Positions 8,550 through 19,204 of a DNA stretch of 37,271 nucleotides are shown one piece after another; position 1 is the stretch's first letter, and each line of letters starts with the position of its first letter. A model generated the notes under the pieces. It was given only the letters and a program-made list of their open reading frames with translations, did no database searches and had not been told where the DNA came from. Source of the stretch: an uncultured Granulicatella sp. (GTDB lineage Bacteria; Bacillota; Bacilli; Lactobacillales; Aerococcaceae); NCBI GenBank assembly GCA_934193545.1, contig CAKPVL010000014.1, forward strand, positions 1 through 37,271. Reading direction: 5' to 3'. The translations under genes and the position numbers were made by a program.

Positions 8550-9600
8550 AACGTGTTCTCCTTAATCTCCATAGTGCACATCCTAGAAGTGCTAGTGTGT
8601 AGACGCCGAGTAGTAAGTATGTTCTGCCGAGGTCCGCACTTCCTACAAGGCGATTTAATTGATAAAATCCTGTAACCATTAATGCGACCGGATTAAATTG
8701 GTTAAATCCTGGCATAAAGGTGTTGGCAAATCCTTTCATTGCCGTTCCCATCATTCCCGCAAGTGCTGAAAGGACGAGGTTTGAAATCAATGCGAAGATA
8801 ATTCGGCCTTGCATTGTAAGTTTTTGATTGGTTCCAATAAGAAGCCCCGCTGCAATTCCGAATACATTTCCTAGCAACATGAGAAGGAGGCTTCCTGCCC
8901 AATCTGCAAATAGATTAATTTTCAATACTTGTGTCGTATAGATCAGCATGATTGCGTTTGACGCGATATTGAGTAATAAACCAATCATAAAGCAGTTGAT
9001 AATAAGTTTGCCTTTGCTAAATGGACTGCCCATAATACGTCGGCCAATCGGCGATAAGTTTCCGTTTAAGTACGCTGCACAAACGACACCGCTAAACAAC
9101 GAGTACATCGTGAAGCTGGCAATCGCTGTGTAAAATAACATCGTCCCCTGACTGACACCCGTTGTCTCCTGCGTCACCCAGCTCTTGTTAAAGTCGATCA
9201 ACGTTGCACCTTGTCCAAGACTTTGTACTTGTTTGATTTGTGTCGCTACATTTTTCAAGGCGCTTTGCGGAATTCCCATCGATTTACCTACAACCACATC
9301 TAAGTTCTTCTCAAGAAATCCGTCTGCTTTATCCTCTGTGACGAGTGCTTTCCCTGCTTCTTCTGACTCTACATCAATAATTTCGAAGTAATCTCCGGCT
9401 TGTTCAAACACATGGTGATATGGGTTGTCGGCCGTCATGGCTACGCGAACCGTCCCCATGTCTTGTTCCATGATTCCTGAAAAGGATACGAAATACAGTG
9501 AAATCAAGATAATTGGATATAGTAACACCCAGAACGAGAATGAAAAGTCTTTTAAGGCGTCTTTTGATAAATACGTAAATAGCTTTAAGAATGTCTTCAT
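8536..9600 (-). CDS. ABC-2 type permease (LnrM-like)
   Basis: This 354-residue permease has an N-terminal helix (about 20-40), an extracytoplasmic segment to about 160, and about six C-terminal helices ending near 340 with a basic cytoplasmic tail (LWRLRRTRYDSL). The architecture is the same as its downstream neighbour, but the sequences are clearly different, as expected for a heterodimeric ABC-2 channel. The ATG overlaps the stop of the ATPase gene (4 bp), and its end overlaps the next permease by 14 bp, so translation of the three genes is tightly coupled. The assignment to the LnrM role rests on gene order rather than on a sequence match. Confidence 0.82.
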   Translation of the reverse strand: MKTFLKLFTYLSKDALKDFSFSFWVLLYPIILISLYFVSFSGIMEQDMGTVRVAMTADNPYHHVFEQAGDYFEIIDVESEEAGKALVTEDKADGFLEKNLDVVVGKSMGIPQSALKNVATQIKQVQSLGQGATLIDFNKSWVTQETTGVSQGTMLFYTAIASFTMYSLFSGVVCAAYLNGNLSPIGRRIMGSPFSKGKLIINCFMIGLLLNIASNAIMLIYTTQVLKINLFADWAGSLLLMLLGNVFGIAAGLLIGTNQKLTMQGRIIFALISNLVLSALAGMMGTAMKGFANTFMPGFNQFNPVALMVTGFYQLNRLVGSADLGRTYLLLGVYTLALLGCALWRLRRTRYDSL

Positions 9601-10541
9601 GAATCTCGAAGTCCTTTCCCTGTGTATGCAAGGAACACATCATCTAAGCTTGGCTGTTCACTGTATAAACGAACATAGCTTAAGTTCAATTCTTCTAGAA
9701 TGTTTGCCACGTGAAGTAAGTGATTAGTTCCTTGTTCGAAGTTAAATTTCAAATGATCTTTATGATGCTCTAATACAAGAACGTGTGGAATTTGTTTTAA
9801 GCGAGCCACTTGTTCTTCAGTTGGAACGGTTGAAAGTTCCACTTGGATAATTTCAGAAGTTGCGATCGATTTCTTCAATTCTTGCGACGTTCCTGAAACA
9901 ATGCTCTTTCCTTTATCCATAATTACGATGCGGTCACTTAACCCGTCCACTTCGTCTAAGTAGTGTGTTGTATAAATAATCGTGCTTCCTTGTTCATTCA
10001 GTTTGCGAATCCCTTCTAAAATAAATGAACGACTTTGTGTGTCTACCGCAACAGTTGGTTCATCGAAGAAAATTAAGCTTGGCTTATGCACGATGCCGCA
10101 AGCGATGTTCAAGCGGCGTTTCAATCCACCACTCAATTTCTTTGGAACAAATTTGCGGAACTCTTGTAGTTCTACAAACTCAATAGCTTCTTGTACATAT
10201 TGTTTACGTTGCTTTGGATCTGAAATATAGAGCCCACAGAAGAAATCAATGTTTTCTTCTACTGATAAATTATCTAAATACGCTAATTCTTGAGGAACAA
10301 TCCCGATTTCACGTCGTACTTTATTGGATAACGGGAACTTACTCTCTCCTAGAACGGTTACCTCACCGCTATCAAAGGTTAAGAATCCTAACATACTGTT
10401 AATTGCGGTTGTCTTCCCACAGCCGTTTGGTCCAAGAAGTGCTAAAAGCTCTCCTTTACGAATTTCAATATCAAAATGATTTAATGCCATTAAGTCTTTG
10501 TAACGTTTTACAAGACTCTTTACTTGGATACTATTTTCCAT
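9597..10541 (-). CDS. ABC transporter ATP-binding protein (LnrL-like)
   Basis: This 314-residue ATPase energises the two permeases encoded downstream. It has Walker A GPNGCGKTT (about 37-45), Q-loop IGIVPQE, signature LSGGLKRRLNIACG, Walker B LIFFDEPTVAVD and switch His in IIYTTHYLDE. This is the complete set for a CcmA/DrrA-type drug-export ATPase. The C-terminal extension of about 90 residues is typical of that group. It is the first gene of the operon, and the start ATG follows GAGGTGAGGAC. The operon faces away from the histidine kinase gene across a 162-bp spacer that holds a candidate operator. Confidence 0.9.
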   Translation of the reverse strand: MENSIQVKSLVKRYKDLMALNHFDIEIRKGELLALLGPNGCGKTTAINSMLGFLTFDSGEVTVLGESKFPLSNKVRREIGIVPQELAYLDNLSVEENIDFFCGLYISDPKQRKQYVQEAIEFVELQEFRKFVPKKLSGGLKRRLNIACGIVHKPSLIFFDEPTVAVDTQSRSFILEGIRKLNEQGSTIIYTTHYLDEVDGLSDRIVIMDKGKSIVSGTSQELKKSIATSEIIQVELSTVPTEEQVARLKQIPHVLVLEHHKDHLKFNFEQGTNHLLHVANILEELNLSYVRLYSEQPSLDDVFLAYTGKGLRDS

Positions 10542-10573
10542 GTCCTCACCTCATTAATTGTTTTTACACTCTT

Positions 10574-10640
10574 AGTATATCGACCACCCTTGTCACAAAC
10601 TAGTGTCAAATGTCGTTAGTTTCATATGACATTTGTCATA
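10574..10640. promoter_or_regulatory. candidate operator region between the ABC-2 operon and its two-component system
   Basis: An inverted repeat TATGACA-TT-TGTCATA lies at 10625-10640. Extra TGTCA half-sites occur at 10591-10595 and 10604-10608, with TGTCG at 10611-10615. The minus-strand -10 for the ABC operon is TATACT (10579-10574). No good -35 lies 17 bp before it, as expected for a promoter that needs an activator bound at the TGTCA cluster. The dyad with short arms suits a NarL-family response regulator, most likely the one encoded here. Binding is inferred. Confidence 0.5.
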
Positions 10641-10703
10641 AATCGCTAGAAATTTATCCCTATTTCGGCTACACTGAAGGAAAGAGCTTTGGAGGTGAGA
10701 ATC

Positions 10704-11756
10704 GTGCGCACTTTTTTAGAGAAGTTAATGTTCTTTATTTTGATTAGTATCTATTTAATGGGACAACAAACAGAAGTCTTTACTATATTTTTAGGGCTTT
10801 GTATTTTTATTCTTTCTCTATCTATAGAAGTGTTTGAAAATAGTTGGATTCAACGCATTTCGCTAGTAATATCTGGTGCTTTATGCATCTTCTATCCTGA
10901 AACGGGATTGTATCTTTCCATTTTCATCATGCATGCTGCCCAACTATTCGGGCTCCCAGGAGCTTTTGCTGGCATCATCCTTTTACTGCGACCAGATTTA
11001 TTCACATTAATCCTAAGCGTTATCGGAACGTACGTTATTTTACGTAGTCGCTATGATAAAGAATTCCGTACGATGAGTCACCATATTCAAGACGACTTAG
11101 AGCATGAACGACTTCTACTATTGCAACGACAACAATTTAGTCAAGAAGAAACGTTGAAACAGATGGAGGTCGCAACGCTTAAGGAACGTAACCGCATCTC
11201 TCACGCCTTGCACGATCAAATCGGACATACGCTGAGTGCTTCGATTATGCAACTAGAAGCCTTGCAAATTATTAGCAATGAACCCGTTGTCGAGAAGAAG
11301 CTAGAACAAGTTTCAGGCATCCTTCAAAACGGGATGGACGAAATTAGAACAACGATACATCAGCTTTACGACGACTCTTTCCTACTATCTCAAAAGATGG
11401 ACGAGATTCTTCACCCTCTTGAGGAAAAGGCTCAAGTCAATTATCAAAATACGATTTCAGATGAAATTCCAATCGGATTGAAATACGATATTCTTACTAT
11501 TTGTAAGGAAATGGCAACGAATTTTATGAAGTATTCAAACGGAAATCAACTGCAATTATTTTTATTAGAACAAAACAACTACTACACGATTCAATATAAA
11601 GATAATGGGAACCAAACGAGAAACGACACCCCAGGCATGGGTCTTACGATGATGAAAGAACTGGTGGAGAAACATAAAGGGGTTATGACATTACAAACAA
11701 ATAACGGATATGACATCTTTATCCGTATCCCAAAACAGGAGGTCAACCATGATTAA
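10704..11756 (+). CDS. sensor histidine kinase, NarL family (LnrJ-like)
   Basis: This 350-residue membrane kinase has four or five hydrophobic helices in residues 5-115 and no large extracellular domain. A coiled region with many Gln and Glu (about 125-160) leads to the HisKA_3 dimerisation segment ERNRISHALHDQIGHTLS, with His170 in the LHD motif as the likely phosphorylation site. The ATPase domain shows a degenerate N box (CKEMATNFMKYSNG) and the G box GMGLTMMKELVEKHKG. I chose the GTG at 10704, 8 nt after GGAGG; the longer frame starts at a TTG upstream of that ribosome binding site. It overlaps the response regulator gene by 8 bp. Small-sensor kinases beside ABC exporters usually detect membrane-active compounds. 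Confidence 0.88.
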   Translation: MRTFLEKLMFFILISIYLMGQQTEVFTIFLGLCIFILSLSIEVFENSWIQRISLVISGALCIFYPETGLYLSIFIMHAAQLFGLPGAFAGIILLLRPDLFTLILSVIGTYVILRSRYDKEFRTMSHHIQDDLEHERLLLLQRQQFSQEETLKQMEVATLKERNRISHALHDQIGHTLSASIMQLEALQIISNEPVVEKKLEQVSGILQNGMDEIRTTIHQLYDDSFLLSQKMDEILHPLEEKAQVNYQNTISDEIPIGLKYDILTICKEMATNFMKYSNGNQLQLFLLEQNNYYTIQYKDNGNQTRNDTPGMGLTMMKELVEKHKGVMTLQTNNGYDIFIRIPKQEVNHD

Positions 11757-12357
11757 AACGATTCTAGTCGACGACGACTTTCTAGTGCTTCAAGCGCTTG
11801 AGACGATTCTATCTGTTCAAGACCATATTGAAGTGGTTGGAACAGGTCAGGACGGCAAAGACGCTGTGGAACTGTATAACACTCATCAACCGGACTTAGT
11901 CTTGATGGATATTCGAATGGAGCCTACTACCGGAATCGAAGCCGCAGAAACGATTCTGAAAGACTTTCCTGACGCGAAGATTTTGTTCCTGACGACCTTC
12001 CAAGACGACGAGTATATTACAAAGGCGCTCTCACTAGGCTGCAGAGGATATTTATTGAAGCAACATATTAAAGGAATTCTTCCTGCCATCGAAGCCGTGA
12101 TGAATGGACAAATCGTCTACGACTCTACGATTGAAATGCCAGTGAAGAAAACCTTCGAGAAGAAATCAAGCGCTCATTTAAGTGAGCGTGAGAATGAACT
12201 GCTCTATTTAGTCGCTGAAGGGTTCAATAATAAAGAAATCGCCGAGAAGATGTATCTCAGCGAAGGGACGGTAAGAAACTACTTATCGGCTCTGCTTGAA
12301 AAGTTAGAATTGCGTGATCGTACGCAACTGGCAGTTTATTATTATAAAGAACTATAA
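11749..12357 (+). CDS. response regulator, NarL/LuxR family (LnrK-like)
   Basis: This 202-residue regulator has a receiver domain with acidic pocket VDDD (8-10), phospho-acceptor Asp54 in LVLMDIRM, and the conserved Thr and Lys (LTTF, LLKQ). The C-terminal LuxR helix-turn-helix includes LSERENELLYLVAEGFNNKEIA and LSEGTVRNYLS. The start ATG at 11749 follows AGGAGG and overlaps the kinase stop. The most likely targets are the divergent ABC operon and its own operon, through the TGTCA repeats at 10591-10640. The set of receiver, HTH and kinase type matches LnrJK and LiaSR; the neighbouring two-permease ABC operon favours LnrJK. Confidence 0.92.
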   Translation: MIKTILVDDDFLVLQALETILSVQDHIEVVGTGQDGKDAVELYNTHQPDLVLMDIRMEPTTGIEAAETILKDFPDAKILFLTTFQDDEYITKALSLGCRGYLLKQHIKGILPAIEAVMNGQIVYDSTIEMPVKKTFEKKSSAHLSERENELLYLVAEGFNNKEIAEKMYLSEGTVRNYLSALLEKLELRDRTQLAVYYYKEL

Positions 12358-12360
12358 GAA

Positions 12361-12395
12361 AAACAAGCATCTCAAAGTTGAGGTGCTTGTTTTTT
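12361..12395 (+). terminator. terminator of the two-component operon
   Basis: ACAAGCATCTCA (12363-12374) pairs with TGAGGTGCTTGT (12379-12390), with one wobble or mismatch, and is followed by a run of T. Confidence 0.85.
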
Positions 12396-12460
12396 GCAAG
12401 TAATTCGCTTGTGAATATTTATTTCCAATTTTTTCCAAGAAACGGTAAATTTTGTGCACA

Positions 12461-12486
12461 AAAAAAGCCCTCAATTACTGGGGCTT
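12461..12486 (-). terminator. spx terminator
   Basis: On the minus strand AAGCCC (12486-12481) pairs with GGGCTT (12470-12465), followed by TTTTTT. It lies 8 bp after the spx stop. Confidence 0.75.
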
Positions 12487-12493
12487 CAGGTCT

Positions 12494-12892
12494 TTAAAAG
12501 TTAACTAAGCGTTGTGCCATGTCTAATTCATAAGCACGAACTTCACGTGGTAAGAAGCGACGAATTTCGTCTTCGTTGTACCCTACTTGGAATCTCTTTT
12601 CGTCCAACATAATTGGGCGGCGTAGTAATCCTGGGTTGTTTTGAATTAATGAGAATAATTGATTTAGTGGAACTTCATCCAAGTCAATTCTTAATTCTTG
12701 GAATGCTTTTGAACGAGTTGAAATAATCTCTTCCGTTCCGTCTTCAGTCATTCGTAGGATGTTTTTAATTTCGTCAATTGTTAATGGTTCTGAGAAAATG
12801 TTTCTCTCTGTGTACGCGATGTTATGTTCTTCTAACCATGCACGAGCTTTACGGCAAGATGTACAGCTAGGTGATGTATATAATGTAACCAT
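12494..12892 (-). CDS. spx: global stress regulator Spx
   Basis: Spx (132 residues) binds the RNA polymerase alpha C-terminal domain and redirects transcription under disulfide stress. The ArsC-like fold starts [20 protein letters not shown] with the redox CxxC pair at Cys10 and Cys13. The segment [20 protein letters not shown], the RSKAF loop and [12 protein letters not shown] (the RPI region that contacts alpha) are almost identical to Bacillus Spx. I chose the ATG at 12892, which has AGAGGAGG upstream; the longer frame to 12961 adds 23 residues foreign to the family. The protein is normally kept low by ClpXP. A -10 TATAAT lies at 12947-12942 with no convincing -35. Confidence 0.96.
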   Translation of the reverse strand: MVTLYTSPSCTSCRKARAWLEEHNIAYTERNIFSEPLTIDEIKNILRMTEDGTEEIISTRSKAFQELRIDLDEVPLNQLFSLIQNNPGLLRRPIMLDEKRFQVGYNEDEIRRFLPREVRAYELDMAQRLVNF

Positions 12893-13131
12893 ACGTCGAT
12901 GTCCTCCTCTTCTAAAGTCTTCGGTCTTATCTACGTGTATTATTATATATGATATATACAAAAAAATCTATATCATTTTTGGATATTTTTTAGATTTTCA
13001 CAAACTTTTTTCACTTTTGATGAAAAATTTAATGTTTCATAATATTTTCACTCGCTTTCATTTCGTGATTGTGTCTTCAACAGAAAATCTCTGAATTCAC
13101 AAACCTTGAAAACAGTTGTAACTATTTTTTC

Positions 13132-14184
<1,053 letters not shown>

Positions 14185-14223
14185 ACCAAGAAAAGTTATC
14201 TGCTTACTTTCTAAAATAAAATC

Positions 14224-14398
14224 AAAAGAGTCCTCTCGGACGTTATTATAATGACTTAAAAGGCTACACCGGGTTGAGCCACGGTCTCAACCCTACCGAG
14301 CTTCAAACAGATTCTAGAAGAATTCTCTTCAAGAATCTGTAATTCACATCGGTTGCAACCGCCATTAATGTCATTATAAAGTCCGAGGGACTCTTTTT
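14224..14398 (+). repeat. large intergenic hairpin element, copy 2 (acts as trpS terminator)
   Basis: The outer arms AAAAGAGTCC...CTCGGAC (14224-14241) and GTCCGAGGGACTCTTTT (14381-14397) pair and end in TTTTTCTTT. They look like an ordinary terminator with a 140-nt insert in its loop. Further pairing includes TTATAATGAC with GTCATTATAA. The core has hairpin 1 GGGTTGAG (14271-14278) with CTCAACCC (14286-14293), linker ACCGAGCTTCAAA (14295-14307), hairpin 2 (14307-14320 with 14325-14340) and tail TAATTCACATCG. Hairpin 2 differs in sequence from the other copies but keeps the same position and pairing. Confidence 0.75.
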
Positions 14399-14491
14399 CT
14401 TTATGTATAAAATTACTTTTCTTAGTTTATCTCTCCTTGCAAAGAGGAGTAGGCTATTTAATGCTTGCGACAAATCTTAACATTTGGCTTC

Positions 14492-14678
14492 TTGATTATC
14501 TTTAAAACATCAGTTTTATATTGAAAGAGTCATAGTGGGACATCGGTTCGAGCCTTTCGTCTCTCACCTTTGAAGCCTCAAAGCGGGAGTAAGGACTGTC
14601 TTCCTACTCCCGCTAATTCGCATTCAATGTGATTCCCCACTATTCTTTCAATAAACTGATGTTTTTTCTGATAATCAA
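14492..14678 (+). repeat. large intergenic hairpin element, copy 3
   Basis: Arms TTGATTATC...AAAACATCAGTTT...TATTGAAAGA...ATAGTGGG (14492-14539) pair in order with CCCACTATTCTTTCAATA...AAACTGATGTTTT...GATAATCAA (14636-14678). The core has hairpin 1 (about 14544-14568, partly mismatched), linker TTTGAAGCCTCAAA (14569-14582), hairpin 2 GCGGGAGTA...TACTCCCGC (14583-14613) and tail TAATTCGCATTCAATG. It lies 94 bp after copy 2 in the same orientation. The remaining 14679-14750 holds nothing I recognise. Confidence 0.75.
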
Positions 14679-14750
14679 CAATCCATCTATGGGTGAATCA
14701 CTAAAAATAATTTATCTCCCACCGCTGAAGAGAAAAGTGCCTACAAAATA

Positions 14751-14776
14751 AAAAACGCTAGGGCAATCCTAGCATT
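14751..14776 (-). terminator. terminator of the ROK kinase gene
   Basis: On the minus strand AATGCTAGG (14776-14768) pairs with CCTAGCGTT (14762-14754), including one G-U pair, and runs into TTTT. Confidence 0.75.
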
Positions 14777-14788
14777 TTCTATCGTTTG

Positions 14789-15679
14789 CTATTCTATTAC
14801 GAGCAGGCCGGCACCGATGATTCCATTATCCCCCTTAATGGTTGATGCTTGGATATGCTCTAGAATATGTTTTTGTTCGTGATGAAGGAGTTCTGCTAAC
14901 TCTTCTTTCACGAGTTCTATAAAGTCTGGGTTGTAGTTTGAAACACTACCTCCGAACACAATGGTTTTTGGATCTAGTAAGCAGACCATTCCATGAAGAA
15001 CACTTGCTAATCCCATAGCTGTTTCTTCGATGATACGGCAAGCCGCTTCCTCACCATTGCGCCATTTATCAAAGACGTCTTTCGTTGTTAATGTCTCGTC
15101 TTCGTAAATTTCGCGTCCTGTACGCTCGATTCCGACACCCGAACAAGCCACTTCTAACGCTTCGAGACATTCAAAGTAAGGCACTTTGACAAACCCAATT
15201 TCGCCTGAGAAACCTTCCCCGCGTAAGATTGTATTATTGACGATGTTGGTGGCTGCGATTCCTGTTGATACCGTTACGTATCCAAACATGTCTGTAGGCT
15301 TTAGATTGAGCATTCGATATTCCGCATAAGCCGCTACTTTAACGTCATTATCGATTTTCACCGGTATGTCTCCGTACGTTTCCTTCAATCTTTCTACAAT
15401 TGGAAAATTAGCCCAAGGTATATTATTTTGGAAAATCGCTACCCCGTTTTCCACGTCTACCTTTCCTGGTAATCCAACACCAATCCCATACGTATCTTGA
15501 ATGCGTAAATCATTATCATTGAGCACTTTATCCACCAGTTGGACCACACCCTGATACAAACTTTCGGCACTCGCTGTTTGGCTTGGGCTTTGTGAACGAC
15601 TAACGATTTCCCCATTCTCGTTAATCAACGCAACCGCTACCTTTGTCCCCCCAATATCAATACCAACCGCGACTTTCAT
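14789..15679 (-). CDS. ROK-family sugar kinase (glucokinase-like)
   Basis: This 296-residue ATP-dependent sugar kinase most likely acts on glucose or a related hexose. The phosphate-1 loop GIDIGGTKVAVAL starts at residue 6, and the ROK signature region GIGVGLPGKVDVENG and the catalytic Asp in KIDNDVKVAAYAE are present. The usual zinc-binding cluster (His and CxCGxxGCxE) is missing: after GEIGFVKV the sequence reads PYFECLEALEVACSGVGI. The protein may therefore fold without the structural zinc or act on a different sugar. I chose the ATG at 15679, 6 nt after GGAGGG, over a frame extended to 15697. A cre site sits immediately upstream. Confidence 0.85.
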   Translation of the reverse strand: MKVAVGIDIGGTKVAVALINENGEIVSRSQSPSQTASAESLYQGVVQLVDKVLNDNDLRIQDTYGIGVGLPGKVDVENGVAIFQNNIPWANFPIVERLKETYGDIPVKIDNDVKVAAYAEYRMLNLKPTDMFGYVTVSTGIAATNIVNNTILRGEGFSGEIGFVKVPYFECLEALEVACSGVGIERTGREIYEDETLTTKDVFDKWRNGEEAACRIIEETAMGLASVLHGMVCLLDPKTIVFGGSVSNYNPDFIELVKEELAELLHHEQKHILEHIQASTIKGDNGIIGAGLLVIE

Positions 15680-15699
15680 CAAAATCCCTCCGTTCATTA

Positions 15700-15713
15700 T
15701 GATTTCGCTTTCA
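15700..15713 (-). promoter_or_regulatory. cre site (CcpA operator) upstream of the ROK kinase
   Basis: On the minus strand TGAAAGCGAAATCA fits the looser cre consensus (WTGNAARCGNWWWCA) at every position. It is embedded in an inverted repeat, ATTATGA-N8-TCATAAT, at 15696-15717. It lies about 21 bp upstream of the start codon, so bound CcpA would block initiation or elongation. Confidence 0.7.
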
Positions 15714-15878
15714 TAATTAGTTTACACCGAAAATCGCTTCCTGGCTTTCCCTATCTTGTTCTATACTATAACTATTTTGCTGTCTTTCGCACAGTTTGAA
15801 AAATGATAACTGTTTTGATAGCCGTTTCGCTGTGTTTTCTAACAACCTCTCCTTCTCTCTATCTCTCCCCCTTCATTA

Positions 15879-16237
15879 GCAAAAATTGCATCGTTTCACA
15901 CTCAAGGATAAGAAACAGCGCTTATTTTAGAGAAACATTGATTGAATTGCATTGAAAAATGATAACCAAAGATAGCCGTTATAGTGGAATGAGTGATGGG
16001 AAAAAGCATCGAATGTGAATTAGAGGGAGTTGCGAATGTATTCGCTACTCCCTCTTTGAAGCTTCGAAGACCGAGAGACCTTAGGCTCGAGGCGGTGCCT
16101 CATCACAAAATCCACTATGTCCAAACGGCTATCAATCAGGTTATCATTTTTCAAACCATCTCATTAAGTAGTACTTCTCTAAAATAAGCGCTGTTTCTTA
16201 TCCCTTCAACCTTCGGTTGAAAACCATCAATTTTTGC
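15879..16237 (-). repeat. large intergenic hairpin element, copy 4 (inverted orientation)
   Basis: The arms GCAAAAATTG (15879-15888) and CAATTTTTGC (16228-16237) pair, and a perfect 29-bp arm (15906-15934 with 16175-16203) follows. Inner arms GAAAAATGATAACC...TAGCCGTT...AGTGGA (about 15953-15988) pair with 16111-16154. On the minus strand the core reads GGCACCG, hairpin 1, linker TTCGAAGCTTCAAA, hairpin 2 GAGGGAGT...ACTCCCTC, then TAATTCACATTCGATG. A C(UUCG)G tetraloop hairpin lies inside the right arm (16204-16220). An extra copy of the inner arm lies outside the element at 15796-15831. The stretch 15718-15878 shows no other feature. Confidence 0.75.
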
Positions 16238-16239
16238 AC

Positions 16240-16273
16240 AAAAAAGGAGGGGAAGCAAATCTGCTTCCCCTCC
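16240..16273 (-). terminator. terminator of the glycolytic operon (after eno)
   Basis: On the minus strand GGAGGGGAAGCA (16273-16262) pairs perfectly with TGCTTCCCCTCC (16257-16246), followed by TTTTTT. Confidence 0.92.
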
Positions 16274-16287
16274 CTAATTCCTAGGAA

Positions 16288-17592
<1,305 letters not shown>

Positions 17593-17628
17593 TTATTAAC
17601 TCCTTTAATATTTATTTTGTACGTTATT

Positions 17629-17657
17629 ATTTTAATCGAAAATCATCAGAGTTTCAA
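17629..17657 (-). promoter_or_regulatory. eno promoter inside the glycolytic operon
   Basis: On the minus strand TTGAAA (17657-17652), a 17-bp spacer and TAAAAT (17634-17629) give a near-consensus promoter about 40 bp before the eno start. Confidence 0.65.
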
Positions 17658-17675
17658 CCTTTGGAAAGGGATTCT

Positions 17676-19204
17676 TTATTTTTCGATTAATGATTCACCA
17701 GTCATTTCTTCTGGTTTTTCCACATTTAGTAAATCTAGCATAGTTGGAGCAACGTCTGCTAAACGTCCACCCTCGCGTAATGTTACACCTTTCTTCGTAA
17801 CAATCACTGGTACTGGCACTGTTGTATGTGCAGTATGTGGTGTTCCTTCTGGTGTAATCATTGTTTCTGAGTTACCGTGGTCAGCAAAGATAATTGCGCT
17901 ACCGCCTTTTTCAAGGATGGCGTCAACAACTTTACCTAAGTTTTCATCCACTGCTTCAATCGCTTTGATTGTTGGTTCTAACATTCCTGAGTGTCCAACC
18001 ATGTCTGGGTTTGCGAAGTTTAAGATGATGGCATCATTTTCATCATTGATGATTGAGTTGTATAATGCATCTCCTACTTCGTAAGCACTCATTTCTGGTT
18101 TCAAGTCGTAAGTTGCAACCTTTGGAGAAGGAATTAAAATACGGTTTTCGCCAGGGAATTCTTCGTTACGTCCACCATTCATGAAGAATGTTACGTGTGG
18201 ATATTTTTCTGTTTCGGCAATACGCAATTGTGCAAGGCCTGCTTTAGATAACACTTCACCAAGAACGTTTGTCATTGGGATTGGTGGGAATGCAACTTCT
18301 GCATCCACGCTTGGATTATATAAAGTCATTGTCACAAATTTAACGTTTGTAGCACGTGCACCACGATCAAAGTTTGTCCACTCTTTATCTGTGAACGCAT
18401 TTGATAATTGGATTGCACGGTCAGGACGGAAGTTGAAGAAGATGATTGCATCGTTGTTTTCAACTTTTGCCACTGGTTTGCCATCTTTAACGATTACTGA
18501 TGGAATAACGAATTCGTCTGTAACGTCTTTAGCATAGCTATCTTCGATCACAGCTTGTGCGCTTTCGAATTGTGGTCCTTCGCTATGAGCGATTGCATCA
18601 TAAGCTAATTTCACACGTTCCCAACGTTTGTCACGGTCCATTGCATAGTAACGACCTGACACTGTTGCGATTTCTCCAACGCCTACTTCAGCTAATTTAT
18701 CTTCTAATGTTTTGATGTAAGAAGGACCAGCTTTAGGATCTACGTCACGTCCATCCATGAATGCATGAATGTACACTTTGTCGATTCCTTTTGCTTTAGC
18801 TGTTTCCACTAATGCTAATAAATGGTTGATATGGCTGTGTACCCCACCATCAGATAACAATCCGAATAAGTGTAATGCAGAGCCGTTTTCTTTTACGTGG
18901 TTAAATGCACCGTTTAATGCTGGGTTTGATTCGAATTCGCCTTCTTCGATTGCTTTGTCAATACGAGTTAAGCTTTGGTAAACGATACGTCCAGCACCGA
19001 TGTTTGTATGACCTACTTCTGAGTTCCCCATTTGGCCATCTGGTAGACCTACATCTAATCCAGAAGCTTTTAATGTTGTATGAGGGAATTCGTTATAATA
19101 ACGATCAAAATTTGGTTTTTTTGCTTGTGCAACGGCATTACCTTCAACTTCTGGTCTCCATCCGAAACCATCTAAGATAATGATTGCAACTGGTGATTTT
19201 GCCA

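Noticed and set aside
14401..14747. Direct similarity TTTATCTC...GCCTA around element copy 3 (about 14428 and 14710) as a target duplication
   Set aside because: Too diverged and too far from the element ends to call; it could be chance in AT-rich sequence.
15993..16187. 64-residue plus-strand ORF inside element copy 4
   Set aside because: It covers the conserved hairpin core, has no ribosome binding site or protein-like pattern, and the other copies do not keep the frame open.
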